A stretch of 64,000 nucleotides of DNA from Prostheceraeus crozeri (GCA_907163375.1 CAJQUW010000879.1:1-64000), one strand, 5' to 3'. Counted from the stretch's first letter, positions 33,379 through 43,599 are shown. Numbers and translations: made by a program. The notes: a model not told the origin generated them from the sequence alone.

Positions 33379-36300
33379 ATGGAGTTTACGAAAATCGAAG
33401 AGTATCGCGTCTGTGCTGAGAAGGAGAGGAAGACGATTAAGCAATGTAAGTTTTTTGTGCAATGGGGCAAGGATGAGGTGCAGGTTGTGCTAATAAAACT
33501 CTTTAACTAACACCATTAGGTTTGCATGTGTGCGTTGAACGTAAGAATTAATTTTCATAAACCTCTAAATAACATCAAGAGGGTAGGAATCATGTCCTTA
33601 TTAATTTTCAATGAAAATCAAGACCCCTAACCTCTCCCTACTCCATGATTTTCAAAACCGAAACTGACATTTCGAAAAATGCATTGTGATGTGTTTAGGT
33701 GAAATCTCTCACCACCCTCTTTTCTTCCGTTTCAGTGCAAGAACCGTTCGTCAATGGGGAGTCCGTCCCTGTAGAAGCAATCGGACAAGCCTACGAGCGA
33801 CTTGGAATGTGTAAGTATCTTGATGGATTACTGCTGTCATGTTTTAGCACTTCTGTATCCGTATAGCTCATTCTCTATCATTGTTGTCTCCGCAACCCCT
33901 AATCTCATCTCTTTTTCCTCTCTACAGATTTGGCAAGGCAGGAGAAGTGGGAGGAAGCCGCGAGGAATTTCCGGCCCTACCTTCCCACTCCACCACCACT
34001 GCCAACCAAACAACTCCCTACCATCCATCGACCTCGGCCATTGCCCCACCTCCACCGCCGCCAGCACCGGTACCTGCGCCAGTCCCTGCTCCTCGTCGCC
34101 ACATCCCTCCGACGACAAAGCCAAGGACCCTTCCGCCTTCGGTCCGTATCCCACTCCTGGCTCCTCCGCGTCCATCCTTGCTGCCGGAGTTACAGTCTTT
34201 AGATGGTAAGCAATCGTGATTGGGAAATAGGGGGATGGGGACTTCAAACTTGAAATGATGATCATGTTACTAATCTCTTTTCTCTTTTTCTCAACAGATT
34301 TGGCGGCCTACCTCCTGGACGGCGACGTTCCCTCCCGTCCCATCATCATCCCTGCATTACCACCGCCACCTGCAGCGGCTGACCTCCCTCTCCTCTCCGT
34401 CAAGTCGGTTGAGAGATTGTTGGAGCAGGAGGAGTTGGAGATAGTCGGAGAGGAGAGGGAGATTGAAGTCGAAGAGAAGGAGGACTTTCGATGCCAGTGG
34501 TGTGACAGGGTCTTCGCCTCAGCCTACAATGTGAGACGTCACACCGCTGGCCATGCCTGCAGGGGAAGAAAGCGCCGACCGATCCCTCAACGGCCCAAGT
34601 GTGAAGGTTGTGGACGCACGTTCTACAACAGCACCAACTTGCGAGTCCACATCGAAGGCGGTTCCTGTGGCAGTGTGAGGCAACCACCGACAACAACAGG
34701 TAGGAAGCATCCTTCATCGCACGTCGGCTTTTCCTGTTCTTCGTGTCAGAAGACCTTTCCTACAGAGTTTGTTCTTTCTTCGCACACACTCTGTCACACT
34801 CATCTCACTGAGCTTTACACTGACAACAACGTCACTCTAAGGCTGAGCAAGTTTTCCCGTGAGAGGCTCGTTCGCGATTATGAGTTAGAAAGCTCTGAAG
34901 CTGTGCAAGACATTCATCCTTTCTTGATGAATAATATAGGCTTAATTCATCAAATGTTGGCGAGTTTAGATAGATTTTTACTTAAGGGCATGTTCTATCT
35001 CACTGCTCGTTTCAATAAGGTAGACAGTAGCAGGGAGAAGTAGAGTCCACTGTGACCATTAGGATAGCCTCCTGTGCTGCTGATCTAATAGGTGATGTAA
35101 TCGAGTGGATAGAGAGACATGCGATCTATCTCGTCAGCAACTTAAATAAATTCAATGAAAGAAACAGCGGTCTGGTCTTTGATGGGATAGAGAAAGTAGA
35201 CATCAAAATAAATCTTTTAGAAAATTTACAAGGGAGTGGTTGTTTCACCCTCCCCAAAGCACCGGCTGACAAAAAGGCTGTCGTCAATGTAGAATGTCAG
35301 TCCCAGTGTTTCAAGTATGCCGTCCTCTCCATTCTTCACTATAATGATATAGGTTTGCATCGTCAAAGAGTCACCAAGTATTGTGAATGGGAGGATAAGC
35401 TTAAGTTTGACGGGTTAGATGTCAACACATTAGATTTCAAAGGCATCGCCCAATTTGAAAAACTCAACAATATTAAGATCGTCGTCCATCTCTGGGAAAA
35501 AGGTCTGAAGGGCGTTAGGTATAATAATAGCCAAAGTAACTTCGACCGGGTTGTCAATCTCCTCCTAGTCTATAGCGACAACCACCCAGAATGGCATTAT
35601 TGTGGCATTCCCAAAATTTCTAGATTGCATGTCCACCAACAAAGTTGTGATAACAAACATTATTACTGTGATCGCTGCAAACGGCGCTTTAGGTCAAAAC
35701 CATATTTTGAAGAGCATTACGAGTGGTGCTCTCGGGGTTAATTTCAAATGGAAGTCATGCCCAAAGATAAATTTTATAGGTATGAGGAAAACGGCAATGA
35801 GCTCAGTCCCATATGTATCATCTATGCGGACATTGAATGTTATATTGAACAAGAAGATCTAAGTCATGAGCCAGCAGCCATTGCCTGCTATGAAGTTTGG
35901 CATCCATATTATAGGAACCAAAATAAGATGCATGTGTGGCAAGGCGAGGAGTACGTTGAAAACTTCCTCAACTTTTTAGATAGGAAAGTCCATTTTCATC
36001 AACGCTATGAAACGGAGCTGACTAGGAAACTCATGTGCTTCACAGAAGCCGATAAAATCAAGTTTGATAGGACCACGGAATGTCCCCGCTGCTGTTCATC
36101 CTTTGATGATCAGCAACATAAGAAAGTGAGGGACCATTGCCGTCTCAGTGGCAAATTTAGGTCTGCCTTATGCAGTAAATGCAATATGAAACTTAGGCTC
36201 AAAAGGCGAACGCTCCCCGTCATCTTCCATAACTTTAAATGTTATGATGCTCACATCATCATTCGCCATGGATTCGGTAAAATGAAATCCTGGTCATCCA

Positions 36301-38310
36301 AAGTGATTGCACAAAGTAAGGAAAAATTTATGTGCATCACTGCTAAAGTCCAAGTAGATAAGACGAAGGAGGGGAAGCCTGTCTTCTACGACATAAAGTT
36401 TCTAAACAGTTTTCAATTTATGTCTTCTTCCTTAGCCGCGTTGACTAATAATTTAGAAACACTTCCCCTCACTCAAGATTTAAATAAAGACTATCCCAAC
36501 ATAAGTGACAGTCTGATACGACGGAAAGGGGTGTTTCCATATAGTTATTTAGTTCAATTGATACATTGAAAGAAACATCCCTTCCATCCATCGATAAATT
36601 TAAAAGTGATTTGACGGGTGAGGACTGTTCGCTGGATGATTATAGGCATGCAGAGCCAACATAGTCAGAATTTAGGTGTCGCACGTTTGATGACTACATG
36701 CTTGCCTACCTAAAATTAGACGTCTATCTGTTGGCTGACGTGTTTGAGACTTTTAGGAAAGTCACATTAGAACAGGACGCCTTAGACCCCGTCCATTTGT
36801 CCTATCAGTCAGCCTTCAAGATGACGAAAGAGAGCATTCATTTACTGCAAGATGCAGAAATGTACACGTTATTTGAACGTGGTATTAGGGGTGGCTTAAC
36901 ATTTGTCAACAAACATGTTGTCAACAGCACCCAAGACATAGGACCGACCACGCATTTAATGTACATTGACCAAAATAATTTGTATGGGAGCGCACTCTCC
37001 AAGCCTTTGCCACAGTCTGAATTCCAATGGGTAGAGCCCCATGACATTGAGCACTTCTCCAATCCAGCACACATCATGGCACGGGGAGATGAGGCCGACA
37101 TAGGTTATTTACTTGAAGTCGACCTCATCTATCCAGACTGTATTAAGAATAGAACCGTTGATTTTCCTCTCGCACCCGAATCTGGCATAGTCAGTCCAGA
37201 TATGTTCTCTTCCTTTATGGAAGTACACAATAAGAAATATGAGGCAGAAAATGACTTAAATCATAAACCCACTAGGAAGTTGTTGCTCACCCAATTGAGC
37301 AAGCAGCATTACATCGTGCACTATTCCATCCTCAAATTCTATCTAGGTATGGGGATGCAACTTGACAAAGTCCATCGCGCTATCCAGCTTAGGCAGAAGC
37401 CCTTTCTAAAACCGTATATAGAATTTAATAGCAAGAAACGGGCTGAATCCAAGAATCCTTTCGAAAAGGACTTCTTTAAATTTAAGAATAATGCCCTCTT
37501 TTGTAAAACCATGGAGGATGCAAGAAAGCGCATGGACTATCGCATCGTGACTGATCCGGAAACGAGTATCAAGTTATGTCGCTCGCCGTTGTTTTGCTAC
37601 CATGATGTCATTTCCGAAGACATCACTGGTTTTAAGATGTTAAAATCTGAAGTAGAACTTTGCAAGCCCATTTATGTCGGTCAAGCTGTCTTGGATCACT
37701 CCAAGTTAGAAATGTAAAAGTTATTTTACCACACTTTTAAAACGTGTCCATTGATCCAACATGTGGAATTAGTAGGAGGCGATACAGACAGCTTCTACCT
37801 AGCTTGACAACAACGAGCCAAGTCAAGCAGGAAGATATTTTAAAATATTTAGCATCCAAGTTTGATAGTTCCAACTATCCCACTGACCATCCGCTTTACT
37901 CTACCTCAAATAAAGCGAAGCTTGGCTGCTTCGAGGATGAGTGTGCCGGCAAACAGATAGAGGAGATGATCTTGCTTCGTCCCAAGATGTACTCCATGAA
38001 GCTAAAATCCTCAGAGCTTTCTATAAAACGGGCGAAAGGCATCTCGAAGTCAATCGTTAGAAAAATGACACATAGGGACTATCAAGATGCCTTAGATTCT
38101 CTTAAAATTAAAAAAGTAGAAATGACCATTTTAAAATCACAGTCACATCACGTCAGAACAACGACGTTTAGGAAACAAGGTCTCTCAGCTTGGGAAGACA
38201 AGCGATGCTGGATGAGTCCTAACCACTCATTACCATACGGCCATCCAGACACTCATCTACCTCAACCCAAGAGACAGAAACTTTCTCCTCCTCCGTCCGG
38301 CGATGTCTGA
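33379..38310 (+). pseudogene. Zinc-finger / protein-primed family B DNA polymerase of Polinton copy 2
   Basis: Homologue of 235-4,052. Small 5' exons with GT-AG introns, including a Pro-rich one (about 33,930-34,205), precede the finger part from about 34,300 (CQWCDRVF..., CEGCGRTF..., CSSCQKTF...). Then a conserved linker (CFKYAVLSILHYND, IVVHLWEKGLKGVRY, EWHYCGIPKISRLH), a further Cys/His cluster, exonuclease motifs (YADIECY; FHNFKCYDAH; YLKLDVYLLADVF) and polymerase motifs (DQNNLYG, KNNALF.KTMED, GGDTDS), ending in a basic Pro-rich tail (PKRQKLSPPPSGD). It would copy the element by protein priming. It is clearly broken, with about five breaks. A 3' region rich in AATAAA follows. The family assignment is firm. 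Confidence 0.93.
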
Positions 38311-38654
38311 TGATGAATGCTTCCTCTCTGTTGTGGTTGATGTTTTGCTTTTTCGCTCCATGGCGTTTTCTATGGGGGTGTTGTGAGTGAGTGCCTTGTA
38401 ATATGCGTCCAACTCCTGATCACTTCATATCATGACTTACATATCAACTGGTTTTTCCTGACTTTATTTTCTCCCTGCACATGAGTGACTTTGTTTTCTC
38501 CGGTGATGTGAGATTTAAAATTTTGTTTTCTGCTACCATCAGTATTAACTGCATGTGGCTGTGATGAAAATCGGTTGTGTTGATGAATAACATATCATGT
38601 ATATACTGTGTTGTTTCCTTTTGACATAAAGATGGGATTCTCACTCATTAGACA

Positions 38655-38960
38655 GAAGTAAAAGATTTAATCATTTTGTAAGATAGGTAGGGTTAGAAAT
38701 AAAGTTGTTCATTGTAAGTTAGAATTAAAGTTATTACCATGCCGCTGTTTGTAAGATAGGTGAAATATAAATGAAGTCAGAATCACTTCACTGCTTGTGA
38801 AGTTAGAAATAAAGTTGACATTTGTAAAGTTAGAAATAAAGTTATCAGCATGTCGCTGTTTGTAAGATAGGTGAAATGTAAATGAAGTCATAAGTATTTC
38901 ACTGTTTGCAAGATAGGTAAAGTATTAAATAAAGTCAAAAACATGTTAGAGTTTGTAAGT
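38655..38960 (+). repeat. Tandem 3' repeats with multiple AATAAA signals
   Basis: Short direct repeats built from GTTAGAAATAAAGTT and GCTGTTTGTAAGATAGGTG. At least four AATAAA hexamers (near 38,697, 38,807, 38,834 and 38,926) lie downstream of the polymerase gene: an expanded poly(A)-signal array. Confidence 0.7.
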
Positions 38961-39019
38961 TGACATTCTCATCAACGAATGTAACATCATGACAATTTCT
39001 TCGGCTTAGGAAACATCAA

Positions 39020-39355
39020 CCACTTTGCTGACTCATGTCTATAAATAGCTCTGACTCATGAGGTGGTAAGGCGACAGTCATACGAATCCAATCAGTCTTG
39101 TTCAACCTTTTTACCGACACGTGTGTGGGTGCGTCATTCAACATCGATGGCGCCTCACGTCAGACAGCGTGACCTTTTCACCAACAAGTGTGTGTGGGCA
39201 TCATTTCATGTCTATAAATAGCGCTGACTCATCATAAAGTGATGAACCTTGTTGATGACCTTTTCACCGACACGTGTGTGGGTGATAGTTCATTGCGATG
39301 ACTCATTCAAAACGCATCATGTGATTAACACGACTCTATTAACTGTGACTCATAC
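39020..39355. promoter_or_regulatory. Repeat array with TATA, E-box and AP-1-like sites
   Basis: CATGTCTATAAATAGC.CTGACTCAT occurs near 39,040 and 39,202. CCTTTT.ACCGACACGTGTG, which carries the CACGTG E-box, occurs near 39,108 and 39,262, with a variant near 39,175. TGACTCA occurs about five times. The region lies between the 3' ends of convergent genes, so plus-strand TATA boxes here are unexpected. Confidence 0.55.
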
Positions 39356-39864
39356 AGATAACGCATTAGAGATTTAACAATGTCAGCTACTTTACTGATA
39401 TCACGTAAACCAGTCATGATACAATGTCCGTTGTGAAACACTGCAATATGTACGGGATGCCACTTCCGAATCAAAGCAGCAGGAAAGAGTTCAGTTTCAT
39501 AAAATATACAATGATTACTGGTTTTAATGTTGGCTAGATTCACTAACATCTTCAATTGAACAGATACTACTATATTCTTCAATGTCAGGGGACTGAGGCG
39601 TAGATGAGGCATGAGTGTTCGCATTTTCTTGACGACGTCGTAACACATGGACTGCATCACGAAATGAGAAAGGTTTCCTAGGACTTGGATTTTGCCACAG
39701 CGAAAGATTTGAAGATTTCGACAGTTGCTCATGCGAATGACCAACATTTGCGGACGACCGCGATGATAGACTGAATCGGGAAGATGGGTATGCAACTGTT
39801 CTAAATCGATGTCTCTTCCGAGATTCATTTCGCGCATGGCGTTGATGATGCGGATGGGGAGCAT
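39325..39864 (-). CDS. TATA-binding-protein-like protein of Polinton copy 2 (179 aa)
   Basis: A single open frame from ATG 39,864, 36 bases downstream of a TATA box (AGTATAAAAGG). Length matches the ~180-residue two-lobed TBP core. First lobe: II.A....NLGRDIDLEQL, an aromatic-Arg block (YHRGRPQMLVIRM), then IFRCGKIQVLG, equivalent to the IF.SGK...TGA strand of TBP. Second lobe: LKNIVVSVQLKMLVNLANI, YETELFPAALIRKW (TBP has YEPELFPGLIYRM), then IAVFHNGHCIMTG and a final helix ending RYL. Repeat order, spacing and the ELFP motif agree with TBP throughout. Inferred role: promoter recognition for the element's own TATA-driven genes. It looks whole. I know of no Polinton reported to carry TBP; large nucleocytoplasmic viruses do. 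A captured host TBP relative is the alternative origin. Confidence 0.8.
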   Translation of the reverse strand: MLPIRIINAMREMNLGRDIDLEQLHTHLPDSVYHRGRPQMLVIRMSNCRNLQIFRCGKIQVLGNLSHFVMQSMCYDVVKKMRTLMPHLRLSPLTLKNIVVSVQLKMLVNLANIKTSNHCIFYETELFPAALIRKWHPVHIAVFHNGHCIMTGLRDISKVADIVKSLMRYLYESQLIESC

Positions 39865-39899
39865 GACTCACAAATGACATGAGGGTTGAGTGAACTTCC

Positions 39900-39907
39900 C
39901 TTTTATA
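39900..39907 (-). promoter_or_regulatory. TATA box of the TBP-like gene
   Basis: Minus strand AAGTATAAAAGGG, 36 bases from the ATG; it directly abuts the 3' end of the next upstream gene (stop at 39,914). Confidence 0.65.
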
Positions 39908-39913
39908 CTTTTC

Positions 39914-40153
39914 TCATGAGGGTTTTGGAATCACGATGTAGCAGTGATCATTATGTAGAATCATCTCTTGAATGCGAATAAATACAATGCCGTCTCCTAC
40001 GTTAATGACACGGCAAGAGTGGGATAGGATAGCGCGATGTAACCTTCGTAGATGAAAGCGTTCTAGAGTTATCTGAAGTTGACGCTTCGTATCATGAAAT
40101 GTAACATACTGATTTTTCCATGATACATGGAGCCATGCTGATGATTTCCACAT
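39914..40153 (-). CDS. Small protein, possible PC4/Sub1-like or helix-repeat family Y
   Basis: A 79-codon open frame from ATG 40,153, directly upstream of the TBP-like gene and in the same direction. It has WLHVSWKNQYVTF (strand-like), the amphipathic LQITLERFHLRRLHRAIL, then alternating hydrophobics (CRVINVGDGIVFIRI). The strand-helix order with (I/L)(S/T)L followed by a helix recalls the PC4/Sub1 coactivator single-strand-binding fold, and the helix pattern also occurs in 40,313-40,901 and 42,480-43,208. PC4 homology is a weak hypothesis, noted because of the TBP-like neighbour. The frame looks whole. Confidence 0.45.
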   Translation of the reverse strand: MWKSSAWLHVSWKNQYVTFHDTKRQLQITLERFHLRRLHRAILSHSCRVINVGDGIVFIRIQEMILHNDHCYIVIPKPS

Positions 40154-40265
40154 GATTAAAACCTGAGTGAAGAAGGGTATGCCTAAGAAAGAAGGAGAGA
40201 GTCATGTTCATGTGTGGCATGGTGAGTGTACATTTTCTTTCTTGATACGGTGGCCGTTAGGCCGT

Positions 40266-40280
40266 GGTCTCATAAAGACC
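40266..40280 (-). promoter_or_regulatory. Variant 3' stem-loop, 33 nt after the 40,313 stop
   Basis: Sense GGTCTTTATGAGACC then AC: a paired hairpin (GGTCT/AGACC) preceded by GAGAACGCACCATC, the same lead-in as the copy 1 stem-loops. Base changes on both sides keep the pairing. A second GGCC/GGCC hairpin follows. Confidence 0.45.
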
Positions 40281-40312
40281 GATGGTGCGTTCTCAGTGTG
40301 TGGAGAGTGTTA

Positions 40313-40901
40313 CTATAGTTGATCATCATCAACATGGACATCATTTTTAAAGGTTATGGAGACAAGATAGGGATTCAACGTAAACAACCTTCCGTCCCTG
40401 CGCGGACCCTTTCCCAAAATGGGGAGTGGTTTGCAATTGAGTAAGTCGAATTCGCTGCCCTCCTTTTCATGGATGATGAGACAGTGTTTATCCATATGCA
40501 CATACATGTATCGTCTTTCCATGATGGGAACTTGTAGCCGCTTCACATTGTGTCGAACAATTTCTTTGGGAATGGTGAGATTTGCTTTCAGGAATGTTTC
40601 AAGAGTATTGAATTGTAACCGTGTCCAATAGTCTAACGGCACACACACACGGCCAGTCCATACTTTGTTAACATAACCTTTAGATAATCTATCCGATGAC
40701 TTTTTTTATGGTCACGGCTTCTCCATGATGAGTTGTCTTTTGATTGAAAGCATTTTTACCCGATGCTAAAGTAAGGGAGTTCAGTGTACCTAGTGCGAGA
40801 GCAGAGGAGTTGATGGCTTCGAGCAACTGCATGGTTAGCGCAAGGACGGAAATGATTGCCATGAGCTCAGTCGTCCGTTTTATAAGCAGGCCTAGCTCCA
40901 A
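40313..40901 (-). pseudogene. Helix-repeat family Y, paralogue 2
   Basis: Broken (about one break). The N-terminal part is hydrophobic and Ala/Leu-rich (MAIISVLALTMQLLEAINSS). The C-terminal part has VCVPLDYWTRLQFNTLETFL, parallel to LSIPIDNWLRQQLDILEDFV in 42,480-43,208. Then comes a strand region (RRYMYVHMDKHCLIIH) and a closing LFTLNPYLVSITF, parallel to LISLNLRITQI. Function unknown. A hairpin of the histone-like class follows the stop. Confidence 0.5.
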
Positions 40902-41109
40902 TCACATGCGTTTCCCTTTTCTCGTTTTCCCTGTCTTTGTTATGTGACAAAGAGTTATCGGACGTGAACTTTTGACTGCATGGGTAGAAACCTTCCCTCT
41001 TACAAAGTCGTTCTAGTCCTCACAAAGACTTGAGTGACACGCCCCTTTTCTCAAACAAAGACGCATTCATTTATTTAACAAAGCGTAATGACTCATGTTG
41101 CTCTATACA

Positions 41110-41596
41110 CCATTACAAAATACACAGTGAAAAGAAATTTTTATTGCATCTACACAATGTGTCGAGCATCAAACAAAGTCGTGGATGTAAACACACTCAG
41201 TTGAATCATGATATGTTTAACAACGTATGCATTTCCTTCCACCGTCTCTACTATTCTCTCCATAATTTTCTCCATATGACGACCATAAAATTGATCACTA
41301 AGAGTAATCCATTCTGTGCAATAAGATCCAAAACGAAGTGGTTTTTGCAAACCTTTCAACTCTACATAAGCAACGAGTCAACCCTTTACATCTTGAGGTT
41401 GTAAACTCTCCATCAATCTTTTGAAGAGAGGAAGGCTTTCAATGAGCACTACTTTCATATCATTCATCTTCATTTTAAATGTAAGTTTCCAATCTTGTAA
41501 AAATCCATCGAATCCTTGTTGATTAAGTGTCAAATGACACATGTGGTTACTTAAGGTACGATGCGCCATCATAAACGTTGTAACTATAGATTTCAC
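41110..41596 (-). pseudogene. Orphan family X, paralogue 2
   Basis: Second member of the family with 32,299-32,745 and 43,865-44,272: CHLTLNQQGFDGFLQDWKL, then LFKRLMESLQPQDVKG (paralogue 3: VFQELMDSLINKDVKG), then LRFGSYCTEWITLSDQFYGR and HMEKI. Broken, with about one or two breaks. Function unknown. Confidence 0.55.
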
Positions 41597-41742
41597 ATTG
41601 CTTCAATGACTTCCACGATGAATAAAACAGAAATAACAATCATGTTCCACTGTAAATGTATTCAATACGATACAAAATTTACAAGTACAGAATGCACTTC
41701 ATGAAATGATCATCATTCATTCACAAGGAGTAAAAACATGTT

Positions 41743-42598
41743 TCACATAGACCCATGCTGTTGACAATAATATAGATACAGTTCATAAACGTCATAGAGA
41801 CTACAATGCCAGCGTGAAGAGAGTTTTGCAATGTAGGTAGCTTTATTTCTAGTATTACAATGGGATGGTGGTCTGTACAGGTGATGCCTCTCACCGAAAC
41901 ATACAGCCATATCAAAAATCATTTCATCTCTGAACTTCTTTTGATCACAATGCATATGATAGTCTTGTCTTACACGATCTACCCAACATGGTAAATATAA
42001 ATTATCAATGTGCAACTGAAGTGTTGTTGCTTCTCGTTCAGAATCATTTCCTAATATTTTAACAATATGAAAACCTGACAGCCACCGTTTGAAATCACTT
42101 ATCAAATACGTTTCATTTACAAATCCAATATGAATCAAAATAGAAGGATCAAGTCCATGCACATGACGTCGTGACCATTCGTCTTTGTGTGGAGGACAGT
42201 AGGCAAATCTATGATATACACTAACAACAGTTTGATCACTTTCTCTCATTGCAATAGCACTCAATTCCTGCATGGGTGTTCCCTCACTGTCTATGAAGAT
42301 GACAACCTACAATATCAAAAAGACTTCATTACAAAATAATACATTGAGCAGGAACTTTACAAGGATTTCTGTCCTTTACATAACAAAAGATACATACAAC
42401 ATGATTACAATGTTTTATTTGAACATAACGCGCAAGGCCGCGTTTTCCACATTCACTACATACTAACTGATTACAATACTTAAGATTTCTCTTTGGTGGT
42501 AGCACAATCTTTCTTTGATGCGCGACGACGTTTAGGTTTGGTGACAGGTTCTTGACACTCTTTGACACAAGAATCAATGACTTTCTCAATGTGATCAA
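41743..42598 (-). CDS. Zinc-ribbon plus DEDDh-type 3'-5' exonuclease
   Basis: The upstream part holds a Cys/His cluster (VCSECGKRGLARYVQIKHCN, then HVVCIFCYV), a treble-clef or zinc-ribbon pattern. Downstream, after a probable short intron (acceptor TTGATATTGTAG near 42,310), comes VVIFIDSEG, a D-x-E exonuclease I motif followed by P..ELSAIAM. Motif II is likely around ILGNDSERE, and the last motif is WHCSLYDVYELYLYY (H....D), the DEDDh signature. Families of this type remove 3' ends of DNA or RNA; a role in copying, recombination or decay of host transcripts is inference. It overlaps the start-proximal gene 42,480-43,208 by about 120 bp in another frame. It looks largely whole. Confidence 0.6.
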
Positions 42599-43208
42599 GT
42601 CCTGTTAACTCAGGATGATGATGAATTTGAGTAATGCGCAAATTGAGAGAAATCAAATTACCATCAGATTGATGAGGTCCCACATAAACAGCAGGCACCT
42701 CAATATGAAGGGAATAAAAGCTTGCACCTAGCGATGACAATTCTGTTTCAACTGACTGTTCAACTGTCACTCCTGAAGTGACTTTACAATACTTGCTTTG
42801 CAAAATATACCAGCGACTGCCGCGATACAATGGTTTATAATAAGAAGTTTTCTTTTCTGGCCACAACTGTAATAGTTCAGTAGGAATAAGAGCCTTTTGC
42901 CTCACAAAGTCTTCTAAAATGTCAAGCTGCTGACGCAACCAATTATCAATAGGGATACTCAGGTTTTGACCGCAACGATTTACTTGCGTATCCACTTTTG
43001 GTAAGTATATCGCCGGCGTTTGAAGATAGAGTCGAACACCGTTGTAGCGCAATTGCTGTTTGTAGGTGGGATAGCCGTGAATTACCTTTTCAATTTTCGG
43101 ATTCCACAGCTCGAGATGTTGAGGATTCAGTGATGCAGCAGTTGGAGTAGGATTCATGGCCATCGCAGTCTGTAACGAAAGAATACCACTAAGTACATTC
43201 ATGATCAT
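42480..43208 (-). CDS. Helix-repeat family Y, paralogue 1 (242 aa)
   Basis: Complete frame from ATG 43,208. A short hydrophobic N-terminus (MIMNVLSGILSLQTAMAM), a segment with IEKVIHGYPTYKQQLRY, then LSIPIDNWLRQQLDILEDFV, a strand region (RGSRWYILQSKYCKV), HIEVPAVYVGPHQSDG and NLISLNLRITQIHHH, and a basic Lys-rich tail (KPKRRRASKKD) that could bind nucleic acid or act as a nuclear signal. It is the fullest of the three proteins with this helix (see 40,313 and 39,914). No known family recognised. It looks whole. Confidence 0.55.
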   Translation of the reverse strand: MIMNVLSGILSLQTAMAMNPTPTAASLNPQHLELWNPKIEKVIHGYPTYKQQLRYNGVRLYLQTPAIYLPKVDTQVNRCGQNLSIPIDNWLRQQLDILEDFVRQKALIPTELLQLWPEKKTSYYKPLYRGSRWYILQSKYCKVTSGVTVEQSVETELSSLGASFYSLHIEVPAVYVGPHQSDGNLISLNLRITQIHHHPELTGLDHIEKVIDSCVKECQEPVTKPKRRRASKKDCATTKEKS

Positions 43209-43250
43209 CAGAGAAAAGAAAATTGTTAGCTTAGCAGTGACATATGAGGT

Positions 43251-43266
43251 GGCCCTTAAGAGGAAC
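43251..43266 (-). promoter_or_regulatory. Variant 3' stem-loop, 21 nt after the 43,287 stop
   Basis: Sense CCAAAAGTTCCTCTTAAGGG followed by CCACC. The 3' half and ACC flank match the histone-like stem-loop exactly and the 5' half has changed, leaving about five pairs (one G-U). The CCAAAA lead resembles histone genes. Confidence 0.4.
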
Positions 43267-43286
43267 TTTTGGAGCGTTCACAGGAT

Positions 43287-43598
43287 TTAAAGCTTATCAC
43301 CAAAGTCTAAGTCTTCGTCATCGTCCAGTAAATTAAATGTCTTGGGCTTAGGACCCGAATTGAGTTTCAATTCTCTAAAAGACTTAAAGGTAAAGCGTCT
43401 AGGTGGTGGAGGTGGCAGTGGTGGTGATGGTTCAACAAAATAAGCTTGTACAATCATCGGCCACACACTCTCCTGCGTCTCTCTTCCAAAATGCTGGTAG
43501 GGTTTAGGCCACACCGTCATGACACTCACTTGTAAATTTGCAAACAGGATTGAATCAGACAAAGTTGAGACGGAGAATGGCTTCGGAAAGTCACACAC
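43287..43598 (-). CDS. Proline-rich acidic-tailed protein of Polinton copy 2
   Basis: About 100 codons; a proper ATG start lies at an internal Met or in an upstream exon, as the first in-frame codon is not ATG. A polyproline run (EPSPPLPPPPPRRF) precedes KSFRELKLNSGPKPK and an acidic tail (LLDDDEDLDFGDKL). Function unknown. A hairpin of the histone-like class follows 21 nt after the stop. The frame looks whole. Confidence 0.45.
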   Translation of the reverse strand: MCDFPKPFSVSTLSDSILFANLQVSVMTVWPKPYQHFGRETQESVWPMIVQAYFVEPSPPLPPPPPRRFTFKSFRELKLNSGPKPKTFNLLDDDEDLDFGDKL

Positions 43599-43599
43599 G

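Noticed and set aside
33802-34265. Overlapping Pro-rich and Gly-rich frames on both strands
   Set aside because: They mirror a Pro-rich exon of the polymerase gene; no independent motif or promoter.
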